The notes below the pieces were generated by a model. That model had not been told where the DNA came from. It did not search any database and worked only from the letters and a program-made list of their open reading frames with translations. The position numbers and the translations under genes are program-made. Below, one piece after another: positions 34,880 through 45,417 of a DNA stretch of 47,369 bases (its first letter is position 1; every line of letters starts with the position of its first letter). Source of the DNA: Nitrospira defluvii (GTDB lineage Bacteria; Nitrospirota; Nitrospiria; Nitrospirales; Nitrospiraceae); contig NZ_CAJNBJ010000004.1 in assembly GCF_905220995.1 (NCBI RefSeq), positions 1 to 47,369 on the forward strand, written 5' to 3'.

Positions 34880-35098
34880 CTACTTGAAGCGATAAGTAAT
34901 TCTGCCCCGTGTTAGGTCATAGGGCGATAACTGTACCGTCACCTTATCGCCGGGAAGGATACGGATAAAATGCATCCGCATTTTTCCTGAAATGTGCGCC
35001 AAAATGCGATGACCATGCTCCAACTCTACGCGGAACATTGCGTTCGGAAGCGTTTCAGCTACCGTGCCGGTCACTTCTATAACATCTTCTTTGGGCAC
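34880..35098 (-). CDS. infA: Translation initiation factor IF-1
   Basis: IF-1 blocks the A site during initiation. 72 residues with the OB-fold motifs [34 protein letters not shown] and [15 protein letters not shown]. Normal length, 21 bp after map. Confidence 0.97.
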   Translation of the reverse strand: MPKEDVIEVTGTVAETLPNAMFRVELEHGHRILAHISGKMRMHFIRILPGDKVTVQLSPYDLTRGRITYRFK

Positions 35099-35119
35099 GT
35101 ATTGGCAAACCTCCCCGTC

Positions 35120-35875
35120 TTATTGTGACAATTGTGAAAGAATTCTGGCAGGCCCACTTGGCTGAATGGCGATTGTGTGCTCGAAATGAGCCGACAAGCG
35201 TCCATCCTCGGTCACTGCCGTCCATCGGTCTTCCAAAATACGAACCGCACTCCCGCCCATGTTCACCATCGGCTCAATGGCGAGCACCATTCCAACCTGT
35301 AGTCGGGGCCCCTGTCCAGGACGTCCGTAATTGGGAACCTGGGGTTCCTCATGGAGTTGCCTTCCTATACCATGACCGACAAATTCCGTCACTACTGCAA
35401 ACCCTGCCTGCTCTACATGAGTTTGTATAGCATGAGACACATCAGAGAGCCGATTCCCGACCACGGCCTTGGCAATCCCTCTGTACATCGAGTCCTTGGT
35501 GATCTGAATCAAGCGCAACGCCTCAGAATTCACCATCCCTACAGGGACCGTAACGGCAGAATCCCCATAAAAGCCAGAGACAATCGCTCCGAGGTCTAAC
35601 CCAATAATGTCGCCTTCTTTCAACTTGCGCTTCGAAGGAATGCCGTGCACCACCTGTTCATTGACTGAGGCACAAAGGGTCTTGGGGTAGTTGCGATAGC
35701 CCTTAAAGGCCGGTATCGCCCCTCTGGCACGAATGGCCTCTTCAGCCATACGATCCAGATCATCGGTGGTGATTCCCGGGACAACCTGCTCTTTCAGTAA
35801 CTCCAAGACCTCCGCGACAACCCGGGAGGCCTGCGCCATTACGGCGACCTCATCCGGAGTTTTAAATACGATCAT
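35120..35875 (-). CDS. map: Methionine aminopeptidase type I
   Basis: Removes the N-terminal Met from new proteins. 251 residues with metal ligands visible in the order D (GLDLGAIVSGFYGDSAVT), D, H (GHGIGRQLHEEP), E (LAIEPMV) and E (TAVTEDGRLSAHFEHT). The ATG overlaps the adk stop by four bases. Confidence 0.96.
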   Translation of the reverse strand: MIVFKTPDEVAVMAQASRVVAEVLELLKEQVVPGITTDDLDRMAEEAIRARGAIPAFKGYRNYPKTLCASVNEQVVHGIPSKRKLKEGDIIGLDLGAIVSGFYGDSAVTVPVGMVNSEALRLIQITKDSMYRGIAKAVVGNRLSDVSHAIQTHVEQAGFAVVTEFVGHGIGRQLHEEPQVPNYGRPGQGPRLQVGMVLAIEPMVNMGGSAVRILEDRWTAVTEDGRLSAHFEHTIAIQPSGPARILSQLSQ

Positions 35876-36528
35876 TGAGCGCCAAGCCCGGCGAGCAGGG
35901 TAGATAGTCTGCCGTATACTTGATCCATCCGACCGGCACCATCGAGATGGCTTAAGTTACCCTTCTCCTCGTAATACGAGATCAAGGGCGCCGTTTGCTC
36001 GTCATACACCTTCAATCGGGCTTCGATCGTTTCTGGTTTATCATCACTCCGCTGGACGAGACTCCCGCCACATCGATCGCATTGCCCGTCAACCCTTGGT
36101 GGTGCAAAGTCTACATGGAACACGCTCTGGCATTTTTGGCAACTGCGTCTGCCACTCAGTCGCTGGACAACATCCTTCCTGGAAACTCGAAAATTCACGA
36201 CACGATCGAGTTTCAACCCCTTCTCGCGCATGATAGTACTCAACTCTTCAGCTTGCGCAACGGTTCGGGGGAATCCATCGAGAACAAAGCCGTTTTTACA
36301 GGAGCCATCCGCCAACTTTTCTCGAACCATTCCGATAACCACCGTGTCCGGTACGAGCTTGCCGGCGTCCATACTTTTTTTTGCTTCTAGCCCTAGTGGC
36401 GTCTGATTGCGGACTGCCTCGCGCAACAGGTCCCCAGTAGAGATCTTCGGCCAACCGAATTGAGCCGTGACTCGATCAGCCTGAGTTCCCTTGCCGACAC
36501 CTGGAGCACCAAGAAATACGATTCGCAT
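35872..36528 (-). CDS. adk: Adenylate kinase
   Basis: Converts AMP and ATP to two ADP. 218 residues with P-loop G-A-P-G-V-G-K-G-T (Val where Ala is common), the DGFPRT motif and a long lid with four cysteines (CQKC and CDRC) typical of the zinc-binding form. It starts 10 bp after secY. Confidence 0.96.
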   Translation of the reverse strand: MRIVFLGAPGVGKGTQADRVTAQFGWPKISTGDLLREAVRNQTPLGLEAKKSMDAGKLVPDTVVIGMVREKLADGSCKNGFVLDGFPRTVAQAEELSTIMREKGLKLDRVVNFRVSRKDVVQRLSGRRSCQKCQSVFHVDFAPPRVDGQCDRCGGSLVQRSDDKPETIEARLKVYDEQTAPLISYYEEKGNLSHLDGAGRMDQVYGRLSTLLAGLGAQ

Positions 36529-36538
36529 GCGAATGGCC

Positions 36539-37852
36539 TTAGGTCGTGCGACCCCGGAGTTTTCCCTTTTGGAGGAACCCATCGTAGTTTCGGTTCAAGA
36601 GATGGGATTCAATCTGCTGAGCGGTATCCAACCCCACTCCGATCACAATCAAGAGGGAGGTGCCCCCGAAGTAAAATGGCATATTCAATTTGTAGATCAG
36701 GAATTCCGGAATGACACACACGATCGCTAAATAGATGGCCCCCGCAAACGTAATTTTCGTGAGCACCGAATAAATATAGTCGGACGTTCGCTGGCCGGGC
36801 CTAATTCCCGGCACGAATCCCCCATACTTCTTGAGATTGTCAGCCATATCAACAGGATTCATCACGACGGCGGTGTAAAAGAAGCAGAAAAACACTATCA
36901 GACCAACGTACATCAGAGTGTACAATAGGGAACCGGGAGCAAGTTGCGACCCAATCGCCTTGATCCATGGGGTTTCAAAAAACCCGGCAATAGTTGCGGG
37001 AAAGGCAATAATGGAGGATGCAAAGATAGGAGGAATCACCCCAGCCGTGTTGATTTTGAGCGGGATGTGCGTGCTCTGTCCACCATATACTCTTCGTCCT
37101 ATGACACGCTTGGCATATTGAACCGGAACTTTTCGGCGACCACTCTCCAAAAACACGATAGCCGCAACAACGCCGAACATCACGACGGTCAAGGCCACCA
37201 ACAACGGAAAGCTCAACTGCCCAACCTTGTATAAATCAAACGTCTGGGCCACGGCCGCAGGCAGTCTTGCGACAATGCCTGCAAAAATAATCAAGGAAAT
37301 CCCGTTCCCGATACCCCGTTCGGTGATCTGCTCGCCCAACCACATCAAAAATCCCGTTCCCGCGCAGAGGGTGATGACTGTCATAAAACGGAACCCCCAA
37401 CCTGGGCTCAGGACAAAAGCCCCTTGGTTCATCTGCTCGAGTCCTACCGCTATGCCAAACCCCTGAATCAAGGCAATGACGATTGTCCCAAAACGGGTAT
37501 ATTGAATAATTTTCTTTCGCCCGCGCTCTCCCTCTTTCGCCAACTTTGATAAATGGGGGATGACAACAGTGAGTAGTTGAAGAATGATCGAAGCACTGAT
37601 GTAGGGCATAATGCCCAGGGCAAAGATCGTCAACCTCGACAGGGACCCTCCAGAAAAAATGTCCAAGAAACCAAGCAACGCTCCACCTTGCTTCTGAAGG
37701 AAATCAGACAAGGCTTCGCCATTGATCCCAGGCGTAGGAATATGAGCGCCGACGCGGTAGACAATCAGCATACCAAGCGTGAACAGTACGCGCGTACGGA
37801 GCTCAGGAATCTTGAAAATGTTTTGGAAACTGGCTAGCAAACGCTCAAACAC
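36539..37852 (-). CDS. secY: Preprotein translocase channel SecY
   Basis: SecY is the protein-conducting channel in the inner membrane. 437 residues with ten membrane helices, the plug region after TM1, IPTPGINGEAL, the ALGIMPYISASIILQLL helix and the cytosolic loop NPVDMADNLKKYGGFVPGIRPG (cited as DNLKKYGGFVPGIRPG). Its start lies within the last codons of rplO (8-bp overlap). Confidence 0.97.
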   Translation of the reverse strand: MFERLLASFQNIFKIPELRTRVLFTLGMLIVYRVGAHIPTPGINGEALSDFLQKQGGALLGFLDIFSGGSLSRLTIFALGIMPYISASIILQLLTVVIPHLSKLAKEGERGRKKIIQYTRFGTIVIALIQGFGIAVGLEQMNQGAFVLSPGWGFRFMTVITLCAGTGFLMWLGEQITERGIGNGISLIIFAGIVARLPAAVAQTFDLYKVGQLSFPLLVALTVVMFGVVAAIVFLESGRRKVPVQYAKRVIGRRVYGGQSTHIPLKINTAGVIPPIFASSIIAFPATIAGFFETPWIKAIGSQLAPGSLLYTLMYVGLIVFFCFFYTAVVMNPVDMADNLKKYGGFVPGIRPGQRTSDYIYSVLTKITFAGAIYLAIVCVIPEFLIYKLNMPFYFGGTSLLIVIGVGLDTAQQIESHLLNRNYDGFLQKGKLRGRTT

Positions 37853-38294
37853 AGGGAATGACCTCGGCCCTCCCCCCGGCTGCCTGAATCTTTGCCTCCG
37901 CTGATTTGCTGAATTTATGAGCCTGGATCACAAGTGGCTTTGTGAGCTCACCCTGGGCCAGGATCTTAATCAGCTCTCCTTTGCGTCGAACAAGGCCTTC
38001 ATTCATCAAGAGTTGGGGCGTAATGGCTTCAGTCGTTTCGAGACCAGCCAAACTTTTTAAATTAATGATCGTGTATTCTGTGCGAAATTGATTGGTGAAG
38101 CCATACTTAGGGACACGACGGATCAACGGCATCTGGCCGCCCTCAAATCCCGGGCGCTTCCCACCGCCGGACCTGGCTTTTAATCCCTTGTGCCCCTTGG
38201 TAGCGGTTTTCCCATGGCCAGATCCAGGCCCGCGTCCAATCCGTTTTCTTTTGTGCTTCGCCCCACGGGAGGGAGCAAGATCATGCAACTTCAT
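37845..38294 (-). CDS. rplO: Ribosomal protein L15
   Basis: 149 residues; Gly/Lys-rich N-terminal extension (KHKRKRIGRGPGSGHGKT) and globular end with HKFSKSAEAKI. Overlaps rpmD by four bases (ATGA) and secY by eight, consistent with coupled translation. Confidence 0.97.
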   Translation of the reverse strand: MKLHDLAPSRGAKHKRKRIGRGPGSGHGKTATKGHKGLKARSGGGKRPGFEGGQMPLIRRVPKYGFTNQFRTEYTIINLKSLAGLETTEAITPQLLMNEGLVRRKGELIKILAQGELTKPLVIQAHKFSKSAEAKIQAAGGRAEVIPCV

Positions 38295-38500
38295 TGGGGA
38301 CTCACTTCCAGTAAATAGCCTACCTTGGCGATCATACCTTTGACTTGGTCGCTTGCTGGTCTGAGAACGGTGGCATTGAGTTTCCTCAACCCCAGTCCTC
38401 TGAGGACCAAGCGATGTTTGTAGGGCGTTCCGATTGGACTGCGCTTTAGGGTGATACGAAGGCTCTGTTGAGCCCCTGGGGATTTCTTTTCAGTAGTCAT
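38291..38500 (-). CDS. rpmD: Ribosomal protein L30
   Basis: 69 residues with LRITLKRSPIGTPYKHRLVLRGLGLRK (cited as RSPIGTPYKHRLVLRGLGL), the L30 fold. About ten extra polar residues precede the fold. Its ATG shares a base with the rpsE TAA. Confidence 0.95.
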   Translation of the reverse strand: MTTEKKSPGAQQSLRITLKRSPIGTPYKHRLVLRGLGLRKLNATVLRPASDQVKGMIAKVGYLLEVSPQ

Positions 38501-39003
38501 TAGACATGCACCTGCGCTTCGCTGCCAAGTGTGCGCCGAAGTCGCATAATTTCCTGCGGATCGCACAGCTGTTGCAGCCCGTTAAGAGTCGCTCTGACGG
38601 CGTTGAAGGGGTTGCCCCTTCCAAGAGTCTTCGCAATAATGTTGTGGGCTCCGGCAAGCTCGACGACGGCACGAACGGCACCCCCGGCAATAATGCCGGT
38701 CCCATCCGCAGCCGGTTTCAAGAGTACGTGTTCAGCGCCAAAAAGTCCGTGCACTTCATGGGGAATCGTACCGGCCTTGATTGGGACCTTCACCAAATGT
38801 TTCTTGGCCTGCTCAACCGCCTTTGAAATAGCAACTGGAACTTCGGCCGCCTTTCCTTTGCCAACGCCGACATACCCTTGGCCATCGCCGACTACGACCA
38901 GTGCGCAAAAGTTGAAGCGCTTACCGCCCTTGACAACTTTTGCGACGCGGTTGATAAATACCACCTTGTCTTTTAAGCTTAAATCTTCCGGATTCACTCG
39001 CAC
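38500..39003 (-). CDS. rpsE: Ribosomal protein S5
   Basis: 167 residues with the double-stranded RNA-binding N-terminal part ([18 protein letters not shown]) and [16 protein letters not shown]. Member of the spc operon between rplR and rpmD, 76 bp after rplR. Confidence 0.97.
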   Translation of the reverse strand: MRVNPEDLSLKDKVVFINRVAKVVKGGKRFNFCALVVVGDGQGYVGVGKGKAAEVPVAISKAVEQAKKHLVKVPIKAGTIPHEVHGLFGAEHVLLKPAADGTGIIAGGAVRAVVELAGAHNIIAKTLGRGNPFNAVRATLNGLQQLCDPQEIMRLRRTLGSEAQVHV

Positions 39004-39079
39004 AACGTCATTCTCCTTTAGGTCGTCTCATTTGCTACCAATGAATGGAGATCGGCAGCTTGCTAGACATAAGGTTCAC

Positions 39080-39445
39080 CTAAAACTGAAGGCCTCCTTC
39101 ACGAGAGGCATCGGCCAAGGCCTTCACGCGTCCATGGTATAATCGACCCCCTCGGTCAAAAACAACCGTGGAGACCTTGGCTGCTTTTGCGCGTTCGGCG
39201 ATCAGCTTTCCAACGGCCTTCGCTCCCTCAATCCCTCCAGTCGACTTCACTGATTGGCGCAATGATTCATCCAGGGTCGACGCTGCCGCGACTGTGTGAC
39301 CACGAAGGTCATCAATGATTTGCGCATAAATATGAGCGCGGCTGCGGAATACATTCAGACGCGGACGATCGCTCGTCCCAACCACAGATTTTCGGACTCG
39401 CTGTTTCCGCCGGGCTAGTTTTCTATTTTTCTCTTGGGTATTCAT
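39080..39445 (-). CDS. rplR: Ribosomal protein L18
   Basis: 121 residues; basic start [14 protein letters not shown] for 5S rRNA binding, [20 protein letters not shown] and the [16 protein letters not shown] end. Nine bp after rplF. Confidence 0.97.
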   Translation of the reverse strand: MNTQEKNRKLARRKQRVRKSVVGTSDRPRLNVFRSRAHIYAQIIDDLRGHTVAAASTLDESLRQSVKSTGGIEGAKAVGKLIAERAKAAKVSTVVFDRGGRLYHGRVKALADASREGGLQF

Positions 39446-39454
39446 GAAATGCCT

Positions 39455-39991
39455 CTATTTGCCGGTTTTGCCGGCCTTTTTCCTCAAGACTTCGCCGGCG
39501 TACCGAATGCCCTTCTGCTTGTACACGTCAGGGGGTTTAATCGATCGAATATTTGCGGCGACCTGCCCGACCAGACGCTTGTCAATTCCGCGAATGGAAA
39601 TCAGTGTCTGCTTGTCGACTTTGACATCAATTCCCTGAGGGACGGTATAGGTCACGGGGTTGATATACCCGACATTAAAACTCATTTCTCGGCCCTGAAG
39701 CTGAGCCTTGTACCCAACACCTGTGATTTCTAACGCCTTTTCGTAACCCTTGGTCACGCCTTGAATGATATTGCTGAGCTCAGCGCGAACCAAGCCATGC
39801 ATGGCCCGAAGTTCCCTCGCGTCGCCCGATCGATTGACGACAAGATGCCCCTCGTTCACAGCAACATTCAAGCCATCGGCTAATCGCCAGTCAAGCTTTC
39901 CCATTGGCCCCTTGACCGACACAACACGACCGGCAACTTTAACATCTACCCCGGTTGGCACTGAAATAGGTTTCCGCCCAATCCTCGACAT
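39455..39991 (-). CDS. rplF: Ribosomal protein L6
   Basis: 178 residues, two L6 repeats, start SRIGRKPISVPTGVDV and the C-terminal DVYKQKGIRYAGEVLRKKAGK. A frame six codons longer exists upstream; the ATG at 39991 gives the usual N terminus. Confidence 0.96.
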   Translation of the reverse strand: MSRIGRKPISVPTGVDVKVAGRVVSVKGPMGKLDWRLADGLNVAVNEGHLVVNRSGDARELRAMHGLVRAELSNIIQGVTKGYEKALEITGVGYKAQLQGREMSFNVGYINPVTYTVPQGIDVKVDKQTLISIRGIDKRLVGQVAANIRSIKPPDVYKQKGIRYAGEVLRKKAGKTGK

Positions 39992-40045
39992 ACGATCCCC
40001 GTTACGTTTCAACGACCAAGTTAGTACTCCGCGTCAAGTTCCTGC

Positions 40046-40441
40046 TTACCACACAGAACAAAGAACCTCTCCACCCAACCCTGCTCGCCTGGAATCAGTA
40101 TCGGTCATGAGACCCTTGGAGGTGGAGATAACAGCCACCCCTATCCCATTCCTGACTTTTGGGACATCGTCTCTTCCCACATACACGCGACGACCAGGCT
40201 TACTGATTCTCCGCATTCCGGTAATCATCGGGCGCGCTTCATCAACATACCGAAGCTGAACTGAGAAGATCGGCAAACCCTTTTCCTTTTGCTCATCGTA
40301 GCCTAGGATAAAGCCTTCCCTCCCCAGAATATTGAGAATCTGCCGCTTCACCTTGGAAACCGGGACCTTGACGACATCTTGGCGACGGCGAGCGGCATTC
40401 CCGAGACGCACCAACAAATCAGCAATGGGATCAGTAATCAT
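40046..40441 (-). CDS. rpsH: Ribosomal protein S8
   Basis: 131 residues, start ITDPIADLLVRLGNA, end GVAVISTSKGLMTD plus a short tail. S8 also represses the spc operon in enterics; no such site was identified here. Confidence 0.97.
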   Translation of the reverse strand: MITDPIADLLVRLGNAARRRQDVVKVPVSKVKRQILNILGREGFILGYDEQKEKGLPIFSVQLRYVDEARPMITGMRRISKPGRRVYVGRDDVPKVRNGIGVAVISTSKGLMTDTDSRRAGLGGEVLCSVW

Positions 40442-40489
40442 GAATTCCTCTTCTACCCTTACAGGCCACAGCCTACTCCTCTGCGGGGA

Positions 40490-40675
40490 TTACCAACTCG
40501 ACTTACGTACCCCAGGGATCTCTCCCTTGAGGCTCAAAAATCTAAAACAAATACGGCACATGCGAAACCGGCGCAAGAAACCTCGCACCCTCCCGCAAAT
40601 ACCACATCGGTGATAATCGCGGCACGAAAACTTTGCTTTGACTGCCGCCTTATTCTTTAGCGCTAATCTTGACAC
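40490..40675 (-). CDS. rpsN: Ribosomal protein S14, zinc type
   Basis: 61 residues starting with GTG at 40675 after AAGGGGGG. Zinc ligands C24, C27, C40 and C43 and the end [12 protein letters not shown] identify the short zinc-binding S14. Slightly unusual is the extra Cys18. Confidence 0.95.
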   Translation of the reverse strand: MSRLALKNKAAVKAKFSCRDYHRCGICGRVRGFLRRFRMCRICFRFLSLKGEIPGVRKSSW

Positions 40676-40728
40676 GCAACCCCCCTTAATCGCGCCCTAC
40701 GGAATTTTGGAAAAGCTGTTCATGACGG

Positions 40729-41382
40729 CTACGCACGAAACGGCATGCCAAGGTGCTTTAACAGCGCCTTCCCTTCATCATTCGTCCGAGCGGTCGTGAC
40801 GATGGTAATATCCATCCCATGAATGGAGGCGACACTATCATATTCAATCTCAGGAAAAATTAACTGTTCCTTCAATCCAAGAGTGTAGTTGCCACGACCA
40901 TCAAAGGCCTTAGGGGAAATCCCACGAAAATCACGAATGCGCGGAAGCGCGAGGGTAATCAGTCTATCCAGAAACTCCCACATCCTTCGGCTTCGAAGGG
41001 TGACCTTGGCTCCAATCGGCATCCCTTGACGTAGTTTAAAGCCGGCGATCGCCTTCTTCGCTCTCGTAGTTATAGGTTTTTGCCCTGTGATAATCCCCAG
41101 TTCGGTAGCGGCACTCTCCAGCAATTTCACATTCTGGATCGCCTCGCCCATGCCGACGTTTAAGACAATTCTGTCGAGCCGTGGCACTTGCATCAGATTG
41201 CCATAGCCAAATTCTTTCATCAGAGCTGGAATCACCTGCTCACGATAGGTATCCCTCAGCCTCGGAGAGAACTGATGTTCAGTGCCCGCATCCCGGGACA
41301 CTTCAGGCGAAGTCACTTCTTTCTTGCTGGACGATTTGGGCGCAGCTCCCTTTCCGCCCTTACCCTTCTCTACTTTTGCCAT
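40729..41382 (-). CDS. rplE: Ribosomal protein L5 with N-terminal extension
   Basis: L5 binds 5S rRNA and contacts P-site tRNA. The 217-residue protein has the normal fold from about residue 40 ([43 protein letters not shown]) but 38 additional residues rich in Lys, Ser, Gly and Glu at the start. AGGA lies at good distance from the ATG at 41382, so the extension appears real and not a wrong start. Confidence 0.95.
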   Translation of the reverse strand: MAKVEKGKGGKGAAPKSSSKKEVTSPEVSRDAGTEHQFSPRLRDTYREQVIPALMKEFGYGNLMQVPRLDRIVLNVGMGEAIQNVKLLESAATELGIITGQKPITTRAKKAIAGFKLRQGMPIGAKVTLRSRRMWEFLDRLITLALPRIRDFRGISPKAFDGRGNYTLGLKEQLIFPEIEYDSVASIHGMDITIVTTARTNDEGKALLKHLGMPFRA

Positions 41383-41401
41383 GAACGTTTTCCTGTTCCG
41401 A

Positions 41402-41728
41402 CTATTCGACAGTTTCTTTTGACTTCTTACTCAGCCTGATCCGTCGCCCATCTTCTTGGCGCTTGATCCCCAACCGAGTAGGTTTCTTCGTTACTGGACA
41501 CAAAAACATGACATTGGAAATAGACAGAGGTGCTTCACGCTCAAGTATCCCACCTTGCCGCAACTTTTGGTTAGGCTTCGTGTGACGCTTGATCATGTTG
41601 AGCTTCTCTACGAGCACCTTGCCGTTCACGGTATCGACCGACAGCACTTTGCCGGACTTCCCTCGCTCGCGACCGGTTGTCACGACTACAGTGTCGCCCT
41701 TGCGAATTTTTGTTTTGATTCGTGCCAT
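41402..41728 (-). CDS. rplX: Ribosomal protein L24
   Basis: 108 residues, KOW motif in [20 protein letters not shown] and [15 protein letters not shown]. Normal length; 26 bp after rplN. Confidence 0.97.
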   Translation of the reverse strand: MARIKTKIRKGDTVVVTTGRERGKSGKVLSVDTVNGKVLVEKLNMIKRHTKPNQKLRQGGILEREAPLSISNVMFLCPVTKKPTRLGIKRQEDGRRIRLSKKSKETVE

Positions 41729-41754
41729 CCCTACCAGAACCTTTCTTCCGTCGA

Positions 41755-42123
41755 CTACAGGACTTCCGGCGCAAGCGAAATAATTTTCATGAACTTCTTC
41801 CAGCGAAGTTCACGAGCCACTGGGCCGAAAATGCGTGTTCCTACAGGCTCTCCTTGGGCATTAATCAACACACAGGCGTTACGGTCAAATTTGATGTACG
41901 AACCATCATCCCGACGCACTTCTTTGGTCGTCCGCACAATGACGGCTCGACTGACATCGCCCTTCTTGACACCCGCCTGCGGAATTGCTTCCTTCACAGC
42001 TACTACCACGATATCCCCAAGCGACCCATACCGACGCCGGGTTCCACCAAGAACGTGAAAACACATGACTTGCTTCGCGCCGGAATTATCGGCCACATCC
42101 ATGTATGTGTAATTCTGAATCAT
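41755..42123 (-). CDS. rplN: Ribosomal protein L14
   Basis: 122 residues, [16 protein letters not shown], then [13 protein letters not shown] and the [23 protein letters not shown] end (cited as [17 protein letters not shown]). Normal. Confidence 0.97.
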   Translation of the reverse strand: MIQNYTYMDVADNSGAKQVMCFHVLGGTRRRYGSLGDIVVVAVKEAIPQAGVKKGDVSRAVIVRTTKEVRRDDGSYIKFDRNACVLINAQGEPVGTRIFGPVARELRWKKFMKIISLAPEVL

Positions 42124-42183
42124 GCCCTGCCCTACTCACTGCCGAAGAGTGCGATCCCTCGGCTGATGAAGTGTGATCCGCGG

Positions 42184-42453
42184 TTACTTTTCCGGTTGGC
42201 CCTTGACCATGACGCGCACAACGCGCCAGTGCTTGTCCTTGCTGATTGGGCGCGTTTCGCTCAACTCAACTCGGTCCCCGACTTTACACAAATTCCCCTC
42301 ATCATGGGCCTTTAGCTTCGTGACCCGGCGGAGAACCTTCTTATACACTGGATGAATGACCGATCGCTCGACGGCAACAACGACGGTTTTATTCATCTTG
42401 TTACTGACGACATTTCCGTACCATTGACGTCGATGCTCTTGACTTTCCTTCAT
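42184..42453 (-). CDS. rpsQ: Ribosomal protein S17
   Basis: 89 residues with [28 protein letters not shown] and [14 protein letters not shown]. Normal length; 14 bp after rpmC. Confidence 0.97.
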   Translation of the reverse strand: MKESQEHRRQWYGNVVSNKMNKTVVVAVERSVIHPVYKKVLRRVTKLKAHDEGNLCKVGDRVELSETRPISKDKHWRVVRVMVKGQPEK

Positions 42454-42467
42454 ACGACCTTTCTCTC

Positions 42468-42689
42468 TTACTTCTCGACCGCTTGACCGGTCTGTCCCTG
42501 CAGCAATTCCAACTGGCGCTTGACTGTCTTCACCCGTGCGATGTCACGCTTGGTTGCGCGAACTTGCATAGGATTTTCAAGTCGACCAATGCCGAGCTGA
42601 AATCGAAAATTAAAGAGCTCTTGTCGCAGCTGCTTTTCCTTCTGTGTCAACTCTTCAATTGAGAGCGCACTGAGATCTTTCACATCCAT
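42468..42689 (-). CDS. rpmC: Ribosomal protein L29
   Basis: 73 residues of two helices ([23 protein letters not shown] in part, and [17 protein letters not shown]). The ATG at 42689 is preferred because GGTGA lies before it; a GTG at 42704 would add five residues. Confidence 0.95.
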   Translation of the reverse strand: MDVKDLSALSIEELTQKEKQLRQELFNFRFQLGIGRLENPMQVRATKRDIARVKTVKRQLELLQGQTGQAVEK

Positions 42690-42717
42690 CACATCACCAC
42701 TCACACGGAACTACAGG

Positions 42718-43134
42718 TTACTGAAATTCACCGCGGATAACGAATTTCGTCGCAATCGGCAGCTTGTAAGAAGCTAACCGCAGGGCCTGCTTCGCAATAT
42801 CCGGAGCCACCCCGCTCATCTCATACATGATGCGGCCCGGCTTCACCACAGCCACCCAATACTCAGGGTTTCCCTTGCCCTTACCCATACGAGTTTCGGC
42901 CGGCTTCTTTGTAATAGGCTTGTCCGGGAAAATCCTCGTCCACACCTGTCCGCCACGCTTCACAAAACGCGTGATGGCGATACGAGCGGCTTCAATCTGG
43001 CGACTCGTGACCCACCCCGGCTCAAGTGCTTTTAACCCGAACTCACCCAGCGTGATTGCCCCGCCCCGGTAGGCTTTCCCCCGCATGCGGCCTTTCTGCA
43101 TTTTCCGAAACTTAACTTTCTTTGGCGCTAACAC
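42718..43134 (-). CDS. rplP: Ribosomal protein L16
   Basis: 138 residues, start [37 protein letters not shown] with conserved Arg near position 81, and [16 protein letters not shown]. Normal. Confidence 0.97.
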   Translation of the reverse strand: MLAPKKVKFRKMQKGRMRGKAYRGGAITLGEFGLKALEPGWVTSRQIEAARIAITRFVKRGGQVWTRIFPDKPITKKPAETRMGKGKGNPEYWVAVVKPGRIMYEMSGVAPDIAKQALRLASYKLPIATKFVIRGEFQ

Positions 43135-43162
43135 AAACCCACCTTTTCCTTGTCAAAGTTCT

Positions 43163-43831
43163 TTAGCCTAGCCGGCCAAGGGTGGCATCTGGCTTCAATT
43201 GAAGGGCGGGCAGCATTTCACCCTTATAGATCCAGGTCTTCACCCCGATCTGCCCCATGGTAGTATGAGCCTCGGCGAAGCCGTAATCGACCTCGGCCCG
43301 AAGGGTGTGAAGCGGGACACGGCCCTCACGATACCATTCGGTACGAGCGATTTCGGCACCACCCAATCTCCCAGCAACCATGATTTTGATACCTTGCGCC
43401 CCGAGCCTTAGCGCAGACTGCACACTTCGTTTCATAGCCCGCCGAAACGCAACGCGCTTTTCTAACTGAGTGGCAACATTCTCACTAACCAATTGGGCGT
43501 CGAGCTCAGGCTTTTTTATCTCCTTGACGGTAATATAAGCCTGACCGGCGTATTCCTTCTCCAATGCCGCCTTAAGCTTATCGACCTCCGCGCCCTTGCG
43601 GCCAATGATGATGCCGGGTCGAGCGGTGTGAATGATCACTCGAGTCTGATCGCCGGAACGCTCGATTTCGACCTTAGCAACGCCAGCATGGTAAAGCTTT
43701 GCTTTCACCATCTTTCTTATCTTGATGTCCTGGTGCAACAACTTGGCGTAGTCTTTATCGGCATACCACCGGGAACTCCAGGTATAGTTGTAGCCAATGC
43801 GGTAACCAATTGGATGTGTCTTCTGACCCAT
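43163..43831 (-). CDS. rpsC: Ribosomal protein S3
   Basis: 222 residues with the KH motif [13 protein letters not shown] and the C-terminal domain ([20 protein letters not shown]). S3 lines the mRNA entry channel. Normal length. Confidence 0.97.
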   Translation of the reverse strand: MGQKTHPIGYRIGYNYTWSSRWYADKDYAKLLHQDIKIRKMVKAKLYHAGVAKVEIERSGDQTRVIIHTARPGIIIGRKGAEVDKLKAALEKEYAGQAYITVKEIKKPELDAQLVSENVATQLEKRVAFRRAMKRSVQSALRLGAQGIKIMVAGRLGGAEIARTEWYREGRVPLHTLRAEVDYGFAEAHTTMGQIGVKTWIYKGEMLPALQLKPDATLGRLG

Positions 43832-43863
43832 GAAGAATAACCCTCAGTCTAAATGTAAAAGCG

Positions 43864-44217
43864 TTAGCTATTCTGAGCGGTGCCCGGAGCGGCTACAGCG
43901 ATCGTAATATGGCTGGTGCGTTTTTGAATCGAATTCGCACGTCCCATCGATCTTGCCCTAAAGCGCTTATAAATAGGGCCGCAATTGACGACGGCTTGTG
44001 ACACCCACATGTCATCGCTATCACCCAACTCTTTTTGTTCGGCATTCGCGACGGCGGATCGCAACAATTTCTCAATTACCCGTGCGGCATGCTTAGGGGT
44101 ATGCCGCAACATAGCCAGAGCCATGGGCACTTGCTGCCCTCGAATCATGTCGATCACAACCCGGGCTTTTCTCGGCGTTACTCGGACGAATCGTAAATTT
44201 GCTTTTGCTTCTGCCAT
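43864..44217 (-). CDS. rplV: Ribosomal protein L22
   Basis: 117 residues, ANLRFVRVTPRKARVVIDMIRG (cited as VRVTPRKARVVIDMIRG) and the beta hairpin RARSMGRANSIQKRTSHITI that reaches the exit tunnel. A longer frame adds six residues; ATG at 44217 gives the usual start. Confidence 0.96.
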   Translation of the reverse strand: MAEAKANLRFVRVTPRKARVVIDMIRGQQVPMALAMLRHTPKHAARVIEKLLRSAVANAEQKELGDSDDMWVSQAVVNCGPIYKRFRARSMGRANSIQKRTSHITIAVAAPGTAQNS

Positions 44218-44266
44218 AGCTGACTCTCCACCCACACCCGCCGACCCTCATCGGGCCAACTATTAC

Positions 44267-44554
44267 TTACTTTAACGCCACTGCCTTCTCTGTCTTCGCC
44301 TGCCCGTGTCCTTTGAAAAAGCGGGTAGGCGCGAATTCCCCCAGCTTATGGCCAACCATATTCTCCGTGACAAACACTGGAATAAACTTCTTTCCATTGT
44401 GGACCGCGAAGGTGTGACCGATCATGTCCGGAATGACCGTTGAGCGCCGAGACCAGGTCTTGATCAGCTTACGGTCCTTGGACTGATTCATCTGCTCAAC
44501 TTTTTTCAACAGATGATCGTCTACGAACGGGCCCTTAGTAATTGAACGAGGCAT
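44267..44554 (-). CDS. rpsS: Ribosomal protein S19
   Basis: 95 residues, [38 protein letters not shown] and [14 protein letters not shown]. Normal. Confidence 0.97.
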   Translation of the reverse strand: MPRSITKGPFVDDHLLKKVEQMNQSKDRKLIKTWSRRSTVIPDMIGHTFAVHNGKKFIPVFVTENMVGHKLGEFAPTRFFKGHGQAKTEKAVALK

Positions 44555-44563
44555 CTTCCGCTC

Positions 44564-45391
44564 CTACTTCTTCCTGCGCGCAATGATGAACTTATCAGTC
44601 GCCTTGTTCTTTCGTGTCTTATACCCCTTGGTGGGGGTACCCCACGGAGAGACAGGATGCGGGTTTCCTTGCCCGGATTTCCCCTCACCACCACCGTGCG
44701 GGTGGTCGACAGGGTTCATGACCACCCCGCGCACATGGGGCCGCTTTCCCTTCCAGCGCGAGCGACCAGCCTTCCCAACGATGACATTTTCGTGATCCAC
44801 ATTGCCGACCTGGCCAACAGTGGCCATACAGGTTGACAAGATTTTGCGCATCTCTCCAGATTTCAGGCGAATCTGAACATACGCACCATCCCGCCCCATC
44901 ACTTGCGCCGAACCACCTGCACTGCGAATGAGCTGGCCGCCTTTGCCAGGCTTCAATTCGATATTGTGAATGGTAGTACCGAGCGGCATACTGACCAAGG
45001 GAAGAGCATTGCCAGGCCTCACCTCTGCGCCGTCGCCTGACTGAATCGTATCTCCTATCGACAGACCCACAGGCGCCAGAATGTACCGCTTCTCACCATC
45101 GACATAGTGCAACAACGCGATCCGCGAAGAACGATTAGGATCGTACTCAATGGCGGCCACTTTCGCCGGGATACCAGACTTGTCCCGACGAAAATCTATT
45201 TGCCGATAGAGGCGCTTATGCCCCCCGCCACGGAAACGAATCGTTTGACGGCCATCATTATTCCGCCCACCGGTTCTGAGATGAAACCCGGTTAACGATT
45301 TTTCAGGCTTCTTCTTGGTGAGCTCTTCGTCCCGGAGAGCGGTCATTCCGCGACGCCCAGGCGATGTAGGCTTGTAAACCTTAAGTGGCAT
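44564..45391 (-). CDS. rplB: Ribosomal protein L2
   Basis: 275 residues, [35 protein letters not shown], and [15 protein letters not shown] with the conserved His near position 230 close to the peptidyl transferase centre. Confidence 0.98.
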   Translation of the reverse strand: MPLKVYKPTSPGRRGMTALRDEELTKKKPEKSLTGFHLRTGGRNNDGRQTIRFRGGGHKRLYRQIDFRRDKSGIPAKVAAIEYDPNRSSRIALLHYVDGEKRYILAPVGLSIGDTIQSGDGAEVRPGNALPLVSMPLGTTIHNIELKPGKGGQLIRSAGGSAQVMGRDGAYVQIRLKSGEMRKILSTCMATVGQVGNVDHENVIVGKAGRSRWKGKRPHVRGVVMNPVDHPHGGGEGKSGQGNPHPVSPWGTPTKGYKTRKNKATDKFIIARRKK

Positions 45392-45417
45392 AGCTGATTC
45401 TCACTTTACCGAGCAGT

